From: Metellina segmentata
Lineage: Eukaryota > Arthropoda > Arachnida > Araneae > Tetragnathidae
Direction of reading: 5' to 3'
NCBI GenBank assembly: GCA_947359465.1
Contig: OX375878.1
Coordinates: 84,361,627 to 84,425,626 of the forward strand
DNA length: 64,000 bases
Numbering within the stretch: position 1 is the first letter of the stretch; every line of letters begins with the position of its first letter. The position numbers and the translations under genes are program-made. The notes below the pieces were generated by a model. The model had not been told where the DNA came from, did no database searches, and saw only the letters and a program-made list of their open reading frames with translations. Shown piece by piece: positions 45,390-58,500 of the stretch.

Positions 45390-46560
45390 ATTCAACACTG
45401 GAGATATACTTTAAATTTTTAATAGATTCATAAGTCTTTTTAAATTCATCTTCTGGATTGTCTGTATGCGTATCACCTCCATTACACTACCAAAGCAACA
45501 TCTGCTGCGAGTTCCCATAAATTTGAATACATCTATATTTAATTAATAGGAGTAGATAAAGGCAAAATAGACTCATTCTGTATTGTTTAACAAAGCAATT
45601 CTAAACTAACTTTCCTTTATTATCTTGCATCTACAAAATGATAATTATAAGGATGTGCATTCAGCGCCAGATGCTTGTTAGAATAACGACATTTATTCTA
45701 TCCCTTCCAATTGACATCTGCCATACTTTAAAATTTCTTACATCCAATCTTCAGGACATTAGCCAGAGTAGATAAATGTAAAATGGACTCAACGTTTTAT
45801 AATTTAACGCATCAATTATAAACCGACTATCTGAAATAGCTTTTGGAGATATTTTAAAAGATATAAATTCGGTATCGGATACTTGTTAGATATGATATTG
45901 ATACTGCTCCAATTTGTATTTCAATGTTACATTAATTCAATTTCTAACCTACCTAACTTTTCGTCCATCTTCCAATTGTCAGGAGTCATGTTCTATTATT
46001 TAATACACTCAATCATCAACACATTTTATGTAATTAATATATCTTAGTAGATAAATGTAAAATAGACACAGTTTATTATATAACGCATCAATTCTAAACC
46101 GACATTCTCAACTCGTTTCTGGAGATATTGATAAGGATCCGTATTCAATGTCAGATTCTTGTTAATAGTTTAGCTAGTTTTTTTTCTGGTTAGAAATCTA
46201 TAATATCCTCTCTGATTAATAGCCCTATGTGTTGCTCCAGTGCGATGTTAAAAGAACTACCTACTGACCTACCGCTCCAATTGTCAACTGCCACGCTCTA
46301 TTATTTCATTCACTCAATCTTCAACTCATCTTTATTTAATTTATCCGAAAAGAGGAATATATAAAACGGGCTCAATCTATTATTTGAATAATCGATTATA
46401 AACCGATATTCTTAACTCGCTTCTGGAGATATTTATAAAGATGTGTATTCAGCGTCGGATACTTGTTAGATAATGGCTTTGATAATATCCGCTCCAATTG
46501 TCAACTGCCATGCTCTATTACTTTGTACACCCATCTTCAGCACATTAGTTTCTTATCTAC
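45390..46560. repeat. roughly 225-bp degenerate satellite, about five copies
   Basis: Ordered landmarks recur: GGAGATATT (about 45400, 45845, 46131, 46425), TTCAGCGYCRGATRCTTGTTAG (about 45660, 45870, 46150, 46445), a CTCCAATTGTCAACTGCCA block, and GTAGATAAATGTAAAATRGAC. Allowing for insertions, the spacing is about 208-237 bp. Two of the units carry SINE tail inserts at about 45918-45955 and 46205-46265. The copies are well diverged. Confidence 0.82.
46205..46265 (+). mobile_element. 5'-truncated SINE tail inside the satellite
   Basis: It contains TTAATAGCCCTATGTGTTGC, TCCAGTGCGATGTTAAAAG and an ACTACCTACTGACCTAC simple tail, the 3' end of the A/B SINE body on the plus strand. A more decayed equivalent (TTACATTAATTCAATTTCTA, then ACCTACCTA) sits at about 45920-45955 in the neighbouring satellite unit. 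Confidence 0.8.
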
Positions 46561-47143
46561 CTGCTTCGTACAAAAGACGCCAGGATAATACAACTCTTCC
46601 CGTGTATTCTACCACAAATCCATTTATCTCACTTTGCGAGACACGTATTCAGAGATAGTTCCCATTTATATTCCGCCTAATATTCCTTTCGTGTTCCCGA
46701 ATTAAATATCGAGTAGGAGTAGGACTGCTAGCCACAAATTGAATTGGAGTCGGACAGTCCGCTGCCGAAACAGATGACCCCAGGCACTTGCAATGACGGG
46801 AAATGAATACTCGCTTTAATACTGCCACTCGATGCACCGAGTTCCGTCACTGACTGAGCGCAGGAAAAGGAATGGACTGTACAAGGAACAGGGTTTGTTA
46901 TTAGCAATGCTCTAAGAGGTGTGCTTCGGCTGTGAATATTAATGTGCTCGGCTTGAGATTTCGTTCCGGTGGCTAGTGTCTGATGCGAATCTTTGAGGGT
47001 GAACTTTCGAAGGAGTCGTGATTAGGTGAAAGATGGTTCAACGTCTCGTTTTGAAATGCGGGGATTTAAAAGCGATTTGTTGACTTTGAGGATTGTGATA
47101 CAAGTTTGTTAAAGGCCGACTTGGTTGCCATTAAAACCTTTTT
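46561..47143. other. unannotated
   Basis: Moderately GC-richer around 46730-47100. No recognised feature. The short frames at 46473-46658 and 46649-46837 are unsupported. Confidence 0.5.
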
Positions 47144-47591
47144 CAACTATATTCAAGTAGAACAAAAAGATCTTCTTGCCTTTTTGTTCTTTGCCGTATT
47201 CTTGACGACTCGGTTGTACTATGAAAGGCATTTCCGGACAAGCTAAATGTACTTAATGGTAGGGTTTCCTGTATGCATTCCGAACGTTGAATCACCTTGA
47301 TCGGTTTTCAAATGGCATTACGCCAATAAAAATTCCAAAGAATGAATTTTGGAATACCTTTCTATCTACCTATTTCTACTATATTTAAGTAGAACAAAAA
47401 GATATTTTTGCCTTTTCGTTCTTTGACGTATTCTTGACGACTCGTATGTACTATGAGAGGCGTTTCCTGACAAGCTAAATGTACTTAGTGGTTGGATTTC
47501 CTATTTGTATTCCGAATGTTGGATCACCTAGATTGTTTTTCGAATAGCATTACGCCAGTAAAAATTCCAAAGAATGAATTTTGGAATAATG
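47144..47591. repeat. two-copy tandem duplication, 233-bp period
   Basis: The landmark AGTAGAACAAAAAGAT occurs at 47156 and 47389. Both copies run through TATTCTTGACGACTCG, GACAAGCTAAATGTACTTA and AAAATTCCAAAGAATGAATT, and end with TTTGGAATA. Differences are mostly single substitutions, so the duplication is fairly recent. Confidence 0.93.
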
Positions 47592-48197
47592 ATCGGTTAC
47601 TTCCAGTTAGATTAGACGCATACCACATTAACTTAATATCATGGCTGAAAGATTTCTAGAAAGGATTCTATATATTGGTCAAGAAGTCTGAAATTGGTTA
47701 GAAGTTATGCTGGGAAAACTGCAGTCCATGGCGTAATAATACGTGCATGCCCTCAGAGTATCAAAATTCAGAAACTTGCAGCATCTTTACAAATGTAGTA
47801 ACTAGGCAATCTTTCGGTTTTAATCGAAAGAAATAAGCAGGCCATCAATCAAAACACAGTCAGTTTTCGCCCGAATTTAAGTCTAAAGAAAATGATTACA
47901 GAATGCATTTGAAGACCGGGTGCGACTAAGACCCATAAGCGCTTTCTCGTACGATGCAATTTTGCGATGGAAACTCCCACCTCCATTTATTTGTTGATTC
48001 ATGCACTGTCCCATGGAAAATTCCGGCGGTGGGGCTTGATATATCCGCAGCGTAATCCTGGCCTTAATTCGCAATTAATATCCTCGCGTGTCAGGGATTC
48101 CAAATTGAATCCTGCCGCCCTTCGTGAGGGTCAGGAGCAGAGCCACCGAATCATGCGTGTCCGCCCGAAGGCACCGTTATTCCATCTTCCTCCCGAC
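47592..48197. other. unannotated; part GC-richer
   Basis: It includes the possible dispersed-repeat partner (47640-47755) of 43295-43395. The 140-codon plus frame at 47967-48389 is the longest non-repetitive-looking frame here. Its second half lies in the duplication below, whose second copy does not preserve the frame, so it is unlikely to be coding. Confidence 0.45.
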
Positions 48198-48812
48198 CGC
48201 TCAAGCTTAACAATTGCGAAAGGTTTTAATACTCACCACGCAACAAAGAGTTTCGGTTTAGTTTCGATTAGGAATGCCTGTATATGCATTCTCTATCAAG
48301 ATGGTTTCCTAAGTGAAAATATTAATAAATTCGCAGAGAATGTTTCTTCGGAAGAGGATGAAAAAGTGGTCATCTTGGTACAAAGGTAGACAGTTCGGAG
48401 AGAGTAGACTTCTTTACCATCTCCTGATTCCAACCGTGTGGGCCCAAGAAAAAAACGAGCCAAGAAAGTCTTCGGATGAATAAAAAATTGTTGCTTCGGA
48501 TTGTAAAAATTGTACCGTCCGCTCAAGCTTCCGATTGCAAAAGGGTTTAATACCCACCACGTAACAAAGAGTTTGGGTTTAGTTTCGATAAGAAATGCCC
48601 GTGTGTGTATTCTCTATCAAGATAGTTTCCTGAGTGAAAAATATTAATAAATTCGCAGAGAATGTTCTTTGGAAGAGGATGGGAAAGTGGTCATCATGGT
48701 ACGGAGGTAGACATATTTTGGACAGAGTAGACTTCTTTACCCTCTCCTGATTTAAACTGTGTATGCGAAGAAAAAAACGAGCCATAAATGTCTTCGGATG
48801 AATTAAAAATTT
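48198..48812. repeat. two-copy tandem duplication, about 322-bp period
   Basis: The landmark CGCTCAAGCTT occurs at 48198 and 48520. Both copies contain AACAAAGAGTTT, ATTAATAAATTCGCAGAGAA, GAGTAGACTTCTTTACC and GTCTTCGGATGAAT in order. Small indels differ between copies, so reading frames are not conserved. This argues against a coding role. Confidence 0.94.
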
Positions 48813-49752
48813 CACTTGTCACATTGATAAGTTAATTTTATCAAAAAATATATATGAAGGATTCAATTTCATTTGAAGATTCTAATTTTGAAGTTTACAA
48901 ATTATTTTTTACTACCCCTCTAAGGAGTTTCGACAAGAGATTTCCTCTGTAAAGATCTGACTAGTTTTCTGACCAACCACCAAGATCTGGTCAACCAATA
49001 AACTTACATTTTACTTTGGATGTTGATAATATTTTTTAATACATTTACTTTTTCATGCTTTTGAAGTTTTTATTTTGATATTGTTCACTTCAATTACATT
49101 TTAAATCTTACTCTCTTTGTGAACCCTCCATTTTGACCATCTTTTCTCATAGCGAAGTATCTTTCCACCAAAACGCTGCACATTTTTTATAATGACTAGT
49201 TTAAGATATCTTCCGTTTTTCCGGGTTTTTTTCAAAGAACGAGACATGTCGTCCATCAAGATATTTTTAGTTTCACTGAAAGTAACGACATAGCCCTTCG
49301 AGAGAACCCCAGGAGAGCTGCGAATTAACTACACAAACACGCAATTTACCATGATTAAGCTTCTAAATTGATTACATGAAGAGAAAAGGTCTTATACCAT
49401 GCTTTCAAGATCTGGTCAACCAGAAAACGACATTTTACTTTTGCATTTTGACGATAACATGTTTTAAAACATCAATTAAAGAATGTAATAAAATATAACA
49501 ATGCGAATATGCAATAGCTGAAAAATATAGTATTCTACTAACAAAATACGGTAGATTATTAATTTTGCCCATCAGAACATTAGGATGTCACTACACCATA
49601 AATGTAATTAGTAGACTGCGAGTTTTAGAAAAAACAATTGCTGTTGGACAATGTCATCATCAATAATTTTATATATTATTGATGATTAATTATTATACTA
49701 TTTTTTTTATTATAATTATTTTTTTTTAAATATTTTTTAATTTCTTATAATA
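48813..49752. other. mostly unannotated; short duplicated motif
   Basis: AAGATCTGGTCAACCARWAAAC followed by ACATTTTACTT occurs at about 48981 and 49407, part of an old duplication of perhaps 70 bp. Nothing else is recognised. Confidence 0.5.
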
Positions 49753-51302
49753 CTAGGGGGCTCCGCCCCCTGCTCGCTTACGCTCGCCAACCCCCGGGGA
49801 TTGCTGCGCAATCCCATTTGGTTTGCTTCGCAAACCAACACTCCTGTCACAGATGCCATTTGATTTGCTTCGCAAACCAACTTTCTTACTTTCACAGAGT
49901 GAAACTATCTGAATAATTCGTATTATGCTGATTTCACTTTCCGGTTCATGACGTCACAGCGAGGGCTTCGCTGCGTCTCGCTTACGCTCGCCGACCCCGG
50001 AGATTGCTACGCAATCCGTTTAGTTTGCTTTCTCAAACCAATACTTCTTTCGCAAGTGATTTAATTTTTTTTTTGCTTTAACACTTAATGCACCCTAAAC
50101 TAATAGCCGCATCAGTAAAAAATCTTCTGCATCTTGTTCCCTGTACAATTTTAAGTAAACATTGTTAATATCCAAACTTTACGATCTGTACTTTGTCGGT
50201 AAACTGTCTTGAGAACAGAGGGAAAAAAGCGAGCCTTTTTCCTCGCCAAATAAAAATAAATCGTTTTTATGGCAATTGTTGCTACGATAAATTTGATATC
50301 TGGCAAACTCGATAGTCAAAAGTGCAACCCACTACTGCTTTCGGAAGCAGCTATGCGAACTGAAAAATACGAAATTTGTGACACCAACTTTTGATTGCAT
50401 CGAATTTATTTATGAACCAATTTTAAAAATAATTGTACCGTAAGAAAGAGTATATTCTGAGGTATACTGCAATATTTTTTAAATTAAAAACTAACAGTAA
50501 TACTATACAGATATGACCATTTTAGTTTTGTATCGGAAGTTACGATCTGAAAGTTCCGAAAATTGTATGACCAACTTTTAATTGCATCGATTTTATTTAT
50601 TAACCAATTTGAAAAATAACTGTACCATAAGAAAGAGTGTAATGTAATGCATTCAGTGATGTTTTCAAATTTAAAAAATAATGGCTTTTGCCGTAGACAA
50701 AACGGTTTTAACAATAAGTAGCGAAAATATCCAAAGATTCCGAATTTTGTATGACGAACTTTTGATCGCATCCAATTTAATTATTAACCGATTTCAAAAA
50801 TAATAGTACTGTAAGAAAGAGTATATTCTGAGGTATACTGCGATATTTTAAAAATTAAAAACTAATAGTAATTAGATATAGATACGGCAGTTTAAAAAAA
50901 AAGTAACAAAAATGTCCCGATTTTTCCTGAATTTCAAAAAAATATTATCAAGAACCAAATTGAAATTTAAAAAAAAACTCGACGAGCTGCAAAAATTTAC
51001 GTTGAGAGGTACTCTTAAAAAAAACTCACGACTGAAGACTGAAAATTTGAATGTGTTTTGCTCACTCGCGGAAGAAATTTCACTTCTTCAACTTTAACAC
51101 TTAATAAAACCTAAACTAATAGCCGCATCGGAAAAAAATCTTAATAATTATCCAGGGAATACGATGAAGAACAAAGCATGTTAATTTCATTTTTTTCCGA
51201 TCAGTACTTTCTCGGGAAACCGTCTAAGAATCGAGCTAAACAACACAGTTTTTAATCCTGCGGCGGCGGCGGTGGCGGTAACATTTTTTTAATATAGAGA
51301 GA
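49753..51302 (-). mobile_element. non-autonomous Helitron, family 1, 1550 bp
   Basis: Read on the minus strand it starts TCTCTCTATATTAAAAAAA at 51302, preceded by host A, and ends with a GC-rich hairpin followed at once by CTAG (49756-49753) and host T. TC start, hairpin, CTAG end, A/T insertion site and absence of terminal inverted repeats are the Helitron signature. The last roughly 300 bp hold a row of hairpins with 3-base loops (plus-strand 49756-49770, 49797-49815, 49818-49838, 49860-49880). The middle holds three internal tandem repeats of about 185 bp (landmark AAGAAAGAGT near 50442, 50629 and 50813). It encodes no Rep or helicase. A diverged relative lies at 9839-10885. Confidence 0.85.
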
Positions 51303-51356
51303 TAACAATTTATTATATTATAAGAATTCAATTTGTTCTACTGAAAGATTATTCAG

Positions 51357-51490
51357 GTAGATAGGTAGTTAATTAACTTCGTAAAGAGCATCACAACGGA
51401 CTATTGAAGACTGTCCGGGTTCAATACCGAAGGGAAAGATCTCAGGAAAACGCATCGTAATTTTGAATGACGTTCAGATGACGAATGCAA
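51357..51490 (-). mobile_element. SINE tail fragment
   Basis: The minus-strand tail TAGGTAGTTAATTAACTTCG, then GACTGTCCGGGTTCAATACC and TTTTGAATGACGTTCAGATG. No head. It lies 55 bp beyond the Helitron boundary. Confidence 0.83.
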
Positions 51491-52879
51491 CTATTAACGC
51501 TGTAACAACTTAAGCAAGTTAAGAAGATTTTTCTAAGCTCTTTTAAGTCTGCACCTGATATATAATATTTAGGTTTTGCAAACAATGATTTTTTTAAATA
51601 TGCATTTTTATGTGTAATCAAATTGATAATTTTTAATGAAATTTAATGTAAGAATTTTATTAATTTGAAAGCTTTGTGTATAATATGTTAGAATCACCGA
51701 AACTGTCTTTACAATTCAGTGGATGAAAAAATATGTTAACTAACCATTTTTCGCTAATCCACGTATTATACTAACAGCAATAAAAGTGAATGGAATATTA
51801 AACTGTTACCAGGGTTACCAAAACGAAAAGTAGATATTTTCCAAAGCACCAGGACCAGTCATATTCGCTACAACTATTTTTAATATTCACATTCCATGAA
51901 TTTCATCCATTTATTTATATATATTTATATAAACACAAGTCAAAGAAGCTAATGCCAAGGAACTAAAAGAAAAACGGGAGAAAAAATGTTAGGAGATCAC
52001 AGAACTCTAGGAAGCAGGGATATAAAATTTAAAAAAAAAGAGGAGATCCAGATGTTTTTCCCATTTGTATAATTTTTTATGCCCCGCAATTTTATCATTT
52101 TTTTTTACCTTTGTGTTCTTTGAAATCTGATTATCTGCATTCTTTGGAGCACTAAACTTTACATAGACGCGCTGTAAAGCCGTTGAAAATTTAAAAATTA
52201 CCTTTTTTCTATTTAGTATTCACCTAGCCAAACCATAGCAGCATACTTATCGATTATGACAAGGGAATATTTTTAGAAATATTCTTTGCATTGTTTTCCT
52301 TGAAAGTAAGGTTATCTGGCTATTTATCATCAGTCTTTTACTACAGTTTTAGTTTTTGAAAATATAAAAATGACTAGTTTAAACTTTATTTAGTTTATAT
52401 TTTTGTCTATTAGTCGTATATACTATTTATGTTTCCCATATTTATGCTTTTTTGACGTAAACGCATCGACATTATGGTAAATTAGTCTCAATGATTTAAA
52501 AGTTTATATTGATTTGCTCTCCATAATAATCGTCTGCATTCGTGCATTGATTAATGTAGACAAATATAATTGAGAATTAAATATCACTGGGCTTATTAGT
52601 TTCAAAAAAAATTACCTTTTGGTAATGTTATTTTTCGTTTATTAAGCTCTTATTCAAATTTCGATAATAAAAGAACTTTGTTTCAAATAAAAGTTTGAAT
52701 TGGTATTACCTCAAAAATTTCAATAAAATTTTTTTCATACATATAAACAAAATAACGAATCAGGAGTAGAAACTACGTTAGATTACTCATCGGTTTATAT
52801 TTAGTTAACAGTTAAGTAGTTTCAAATGCTTAGATTACTTTCGCGTGTGTTTGTCTGATTGTACATGTATGAGGTCAAA
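51491..52879. other. unannotated AT-rich stretch
   Basis: No recognised gene, RNA or repeat. Confidence 0.6.
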
Positions 52880-53665
52880 CTTCCTCTATTAAGACAATTC
52901 TTGTAAAGAATATAATGGAATACATCTACATAAAAACATGCAACTGTGTTTCATCAAAGTAGAATTTTAACTGGAGATATAATATTGAATGTTTTCTATT
53001 GTGTTTTACATTACTAATAATCAATTTATTTTAAATTATAAAAATAAACATTAAACTTATTTTTATCCTTATTGGCTAGAAATTCCGGATAGGGGAACTG
53101 GCCTATACCCTCGAATAAAGGTTGACATTATTAAACATTGGTTAATATTTATTACTACTTTCTCTATTAAGACAATTCTTTTAAAGAATATTGGAATACA
53201 TATACATAAAAACCTGTCACTATTGTTTCATTATAGTAGATATTTAACTGGAAGATAGATTATTGGATGTTTTCTATTGTGTGTTTTACATTGCTAAAAA
53301 TCCATTTATTTTAATTTATAGAAATAAACCTTAATCTTATTTTTATCCGTATTAACTACAAATACGTGATGGGGGAAATTGATTTTATACCCAAATAAAA
53401 GTTAACAGCATTAAACAACGGTTTATATTTATTATTACTTTCTCTATTAAGGCAATTCTTTTAAAGAAAAAACCTCACTTTTTTCATAATAGTAGCTTTT
53501 TAACTGGGTATATACTGTTGGATGTTTACTACTGTGTTTTACAATACTAATAATCCATTTATTTTAAATTATAGAGATCAGCCTTAGTCTTATTTTTATC
53601 CGTATTAGCTAGAAATACCGTATGGGAGAAATGGCCTATACCCTAGAATAAAGAAGACATTATTA
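52880..53665. repeat. three-copy tandem repeat, about 280-bp period
   Basis: The landmark CTCTATTAAGRCAATTCTT occurs at 52884, 53162 and 53452. Each copy continues through TTTAACTGG, GTGTTTTACA, CCATTTATTTTAA and CTTATTTTTATCC to an AAATWCCGKATRGGGGAA-like end. Copies two and three have small deletions. It is AT-rich and non-coding. Confidence 0.92.
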
Positions 53666-55204
53666 AAAACACGGATATTTTTTTCCGAATTCTTTCACCA
53701 AATTAGATTCTTTCGTCAAAAAATATTCAGAATTATTTAGTTTCCATTAATAAACATTCGATACCAACTTTTCCGGCCGAGTCTTTTCCGTACCGAACCC
53801 TCATCCTTCATCAGAATGTCATTCCCGTGGAACATCCATCATTCCAAACCGCCTCCTTTCTACACCCCTTGATTCCCACAGAGGAACGAAAAAAAAAGCG
53901 TTTTCAAGAATTCCACAGCAGAAAGAACGGTGTTTATATACAGAATTGAAGGGTTCCTTTGCTCTAACCGTGTACTGAAAAATTTAGAGCTGTCTTCTCC
54001 TGGAATTGTTATTGGACGTTGTTGATCGGGAAAATAATAGTCTATCTCGTATACGAGAGATCCTTTTTATTTCTGTCTATTATCTATTGAATTTCTACCA
54101 TTTTTAATATGTCTTGTGGCGGCTTATCCAGAAATGTTGATAAATATCTTAAAGGTAGGTTGATAAAATTGGATGGTTGCCCTGTCAGGGTTTATTGAGT
54201 AGTTTCATGAAACGTATACTATTCGGCTTTGTGATCATTATTTCAACGACGACATCATTCTTTTTTTTTTCGTTTTGTTTGTTCCGTATGTATAAGCCAT
54301 TCCGCTGTAGTTTCTTTCAATGCGATGAATGGGCATTCGGAAGAATAATTCTTATGTGGGATACTTGAGTTTCTTTTTAAGAAATGCATAATGAATATAT
54401 TTAAATATATAATCATGAATATCATTTTGTGTGCTTCATTTGTATTATAATGAGAATAAATATGGGAAGCCCAATATCTAATGTTGCGAAACTGGGCATT
54501 TAAAATGAATGGCTATTCTCATTTGCATTTCCATTTAAAAGTTTCTGCTATATTTTCTTTTATCCGTGTTTTCATTACAGTGACTTAAAAAACTCAATAA
54601 AAACACATACTCATATCATGGTAGCCTTTTTTATTTTATATTAATATGTACCAGATGCAATACGATTACTGAAATTTTACAAAATATCACAGCTTAAACT
54701 ATTTAGTATAATTAAAAACACTTTTAAAGCAAATTTATTCGCTTGCTCATTAAGTGATGAAAATAACTTCAAGCATCCGTTCAACATTTTGTTTACAAAA
54801 ATGTGGCGAAAATAATTATTTTTTAATTTAAATTTATTTTAATGGTTTTGTTTATGTTTAACGATCTCTTACTTTTTTCTGTACGAACTGAACAGCTCTA
54901 ATCTCATTCAACTTTTCATGATTTCTTTCCTGTGATCTACGGTATCTTTCTTTGTCTGAGAGGATTTTCTTTTCTTTCTTTGTGACATTTTCAACCTGTA
55001 TAATTGATTCTCCTTTTGAAATAGAGTTTTAGCTTTTCCCTCTTTTTGACAGAATTTAAATAAGAGAAATAATTTAAATACATTCGTGTTTTTAAGTCTT
55101 AACTGTATCGTTGTTGTTCATTTTGTTTTTTGTTTAAATTCTTTCAGATCATCCATGCATATTTAAAGCCCCATCAATTGCATTAAGAAGGAGAATGTTT
55201 CTCC
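53666..55204. other. unannotated
   Basis: No recognised feature. The 63-codon frame at 54177-54368 contains an aromatic-rich stretch but no known domain. Confidence 0.55.
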
Positions 55205-55560
55205 GATTTGAGATTACAATGTTCCATTATGTTGGCTCTTATATTGCTAGTTTATTATGAATGAAACTTTGATGGAAACTGAAAAGGCAAATGGTATTTA
55301 CTACATGTCAGATTTTTTTCCACACTATTATCATGCAAACAGCAAAAGTCTAATAACTAATATTCGATACTAAAAGAGACTTCAAGAGTTGTGACGACAA
55401 TGTCCCATTATGTTAGCCCTTATAAAGCTATTTATTATGAAAGCCCCTTTATGGTATATTGAAAAGGCACTCAAATGGTTAATTACAACGTTTGTTAGAT
55501 TTTTAAATCGTATGTATCCAAACAACCAAAGTCTAATAAATTATATTCGATATTAAAACA
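55205..55560. repeat. two-copy tandem duplication, 181-bp period
   Basis: The landmark AATGTYCCATTATGTTRGC occurs at 55218 and 55399. Both copies contain TATTATGAA, TGAAAAGGCA, AAAGTCTAATAA and ATATTCGATA in the same order. Divergence is moderate. Confidence 0.88.
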
Positions 55561-58500
55561 GATTAAAGTAGATATGTCTAAAAGATATTGGTTTTCAGGT
55601 TCTTGAAAAATGTGGTTATTATATAGACCGGCAAATATACTTCTTTCATGCCTTCTATCTTATGATGGAAGTTTTTATGTTTAATGAATTATTTAATATA
55701 CGCTATAAGGTAATAATATACTTTTATGCGGTTGTTTAAATACTTTTGAAAAGAATTAATTTCTCACTTCTCTGATTATTGTAAAAACTATGTTCACTTC
55801 AAATTAATTTTTATGTGAATATAATTCAGTTCAGAAAACTAGACGTTACAAATAAGGCATTAAATATTTGATGCGTTTCGGATTGATGGTTTAATGGTTG
55901 TAACTTGATTAAATGCTTTTGAACTAAACTCGCATTAGTTTTCTCGACCCTTTATTTTATATTCACTTCAATGTCTAATGAAATGAATAAACTGTTTCCA
56001 GTTTCCTTGTAGTATGTGAAATATTTTTAAACTCTTCTTTCTTTTAAAATTCAAAATAAATGCATCAAATATAAGGTGAAAATCTAACTTGGAAGTAAAA
56101 AATTAAAACTTTATTTTTGATAAAACTTTTGTAAAAAAAAATTGTATAATAGTAACTAGTATGCATGTGATTTTGTTGTGATTTGAAATTTGTCCAAATT
56201 TTTTCGCCTTCGTCAAGATGCTAATTTTTTTTTGTAGAAAGTTTAATTGAAACGATTTAATTATTATATTGGGAAAAGAATTGTCATAGGAAGAATGTAA
56301 ATACAACTTGTCTTTACCAGTCGGTTTACTAGAATAGTATTATTTCATATTGTGTACCAAACAAGGCCCATTAGGAAGCGACCTTCAAGCTACTACACCC
56401 AAACCTACCAATCCTAACACGCCACTGAAACCGACGTATCTAAGTTTATTAACACAGAAGTGATACCTAATAGCCTACGCCTTATGAAACTGCTTATTTA
56501 CGAGACAAGTTTGTCTAAGATGTCACACTTCCTTCTATGGGATTAAGAACATATCTTAGGCTTGGGTGTATTGGACAGTGGAATAACGAATGAGTTAATG
56601 ATAAGGTATAATCGGTTGAAATATATGAAATATATCCCCATACATTACGCTATCGCTTTAAGTATCCAGCATTGAAAATGTATATTGGTATCTGATGGAT
56701 ACCGCATCTTTCGAAATTTTCAATTATCGGGTTTGTAGAACCTGAGGAGAAAGAATCAATACTTCCCACATCGGAAATTTGCTGTAAAAGTTGTTTCACG
56801 GCAGTATTAGCCTTTCGGCAGAGAAACACACTTGTCCGTGCTGTCGAGAAGCAGAATATTCTAAATCAGATTTATTTGATTAAGAATCGCAATAGAAAGT
56901 AATAAGCGTTGAAAATTACAGAATACATCCTATACTATGCGATTGTCAATTCAAGCATTTTTGTAAATTTACTCACTTAAATGATTGGTTGCAATCTTCG
57001 AAAAAGTATTGATTTAAGATTATCGTTTAATATTAATAAAAATTGCCTTTGGGATTTGCTCTTCGCATTTTTATAACTAGCTACATCGTAGCTTTTTAAA
57101 ACATTGTAGAATCCATTATTTCATGTGAAAAATAATGTAGAATTTGAAACCGATATTTGTCTTAAGCCCGTTATGTATTTCTTGAACATATATTTCTTGA
57201 ACGTAACTTAGGAGAAAAGCAAATTTAAAGCTGATTGTGCAGAATTAACTTCGGCTACGGGACTCTTCAAATGATGTCTATCTGCATCATTTTTGTATTT
57301 TTTAGTAACTTCTTTGTTTTATAAACTGTTAGTTTTTGCAAACGTAGTAGATGTAGTGATGAAATCCATTCTAAGATATAATGCGATAACCTCAGAGTGT
57401 TACTTCGCTTAAATTTTTTCATTACTCATTTCATTTTTGGTGTTTATAATAATTACTTTAACATAATTTAATACTAATTATAATTTAAAAAAGTTTTGAA
57501 TAGTTCTTTAGAAAATAAATTTATTTTATAAATTTTTTTTTTCATTACGGCTCTTGCATATATTTATTTAGCTAAGAAATCCTATTTTTTTTACACTTCT
57601 GTTTCCTTGTCTAGGTGTCATAGTTTTCTGTTTAGTACAATTTTTTATCATTTAATTTTTTATTCCATGTGTGGTAAGGAAATAAAGTTATTTATTTCCT
57701 TTGAACTATAACTTACTCATAGTGTAAAAGTTCTACTCTGTTTTTGAAATCATTGTGCAGGGTTAAGTAAATAGTTATTGAACTAACCCCACATTTGTTG
57801 CGTTTGTCCAACAACAAAAACAGACGAGAAAAGAAAATTCTACTGACAGCTGACACTTGAAGTATATTTTTTCGTTCAGAAATTTTTTGTAGTGTAAGTG
57901 AAAGAATGAATTTTAACTTTCTGTCACGGTACACTTGTAGCTCAGTGGATTTGCAGACACTATTGTTTCTCTCTTCTGTATAAGTTAAAACTTTCCTTGT
58001 GTATGTACGTCCAATACTTGATGTTATCTATCTTGTGTTTGAGGCAGATTTCCCAAATATACTCCTGGCGCCATATGCACAATCATCCAAAAACGCCACG
58101 CCTAAAAAACCATAGTAAGAGATTAACTATGTTCATTTTATGTTATCCGTTGCAAATGAATAACTGATGAAGAACTAGTCGTTCTTCATCACTTTTCGAA
58201 ATTTTTTGAGAGAACAAAAGATGTCGAATGCTCCTTAACTCTTTAAAACGAGAGATTTTCGACTTGCGTAGTATTACTTTCATCCCACAGAACACGCAAT
58301 GACACTATAACCGAATATATTGGCTTAAAGAACCCCAGGAGAAATTTCATTTATCAAGAAAGTCAATACTCTGATTTGACGTTGTATAGGAGAGACTGCA
58401 GAGAGAGTAAATGCGAGTGCATAAATCATTGAGTTAAATAAATATTTTTTTAATAAGTTGTTGTAAAATGTATGTGTTAAAAATACATCACTGCCCCCAA

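Noticed and set aside
47967..48389. 140-codon frame across unique and duplicated DNA
   Set aside because: The second copy of the duplication has frame-breaking indels and the translation has no known domain.
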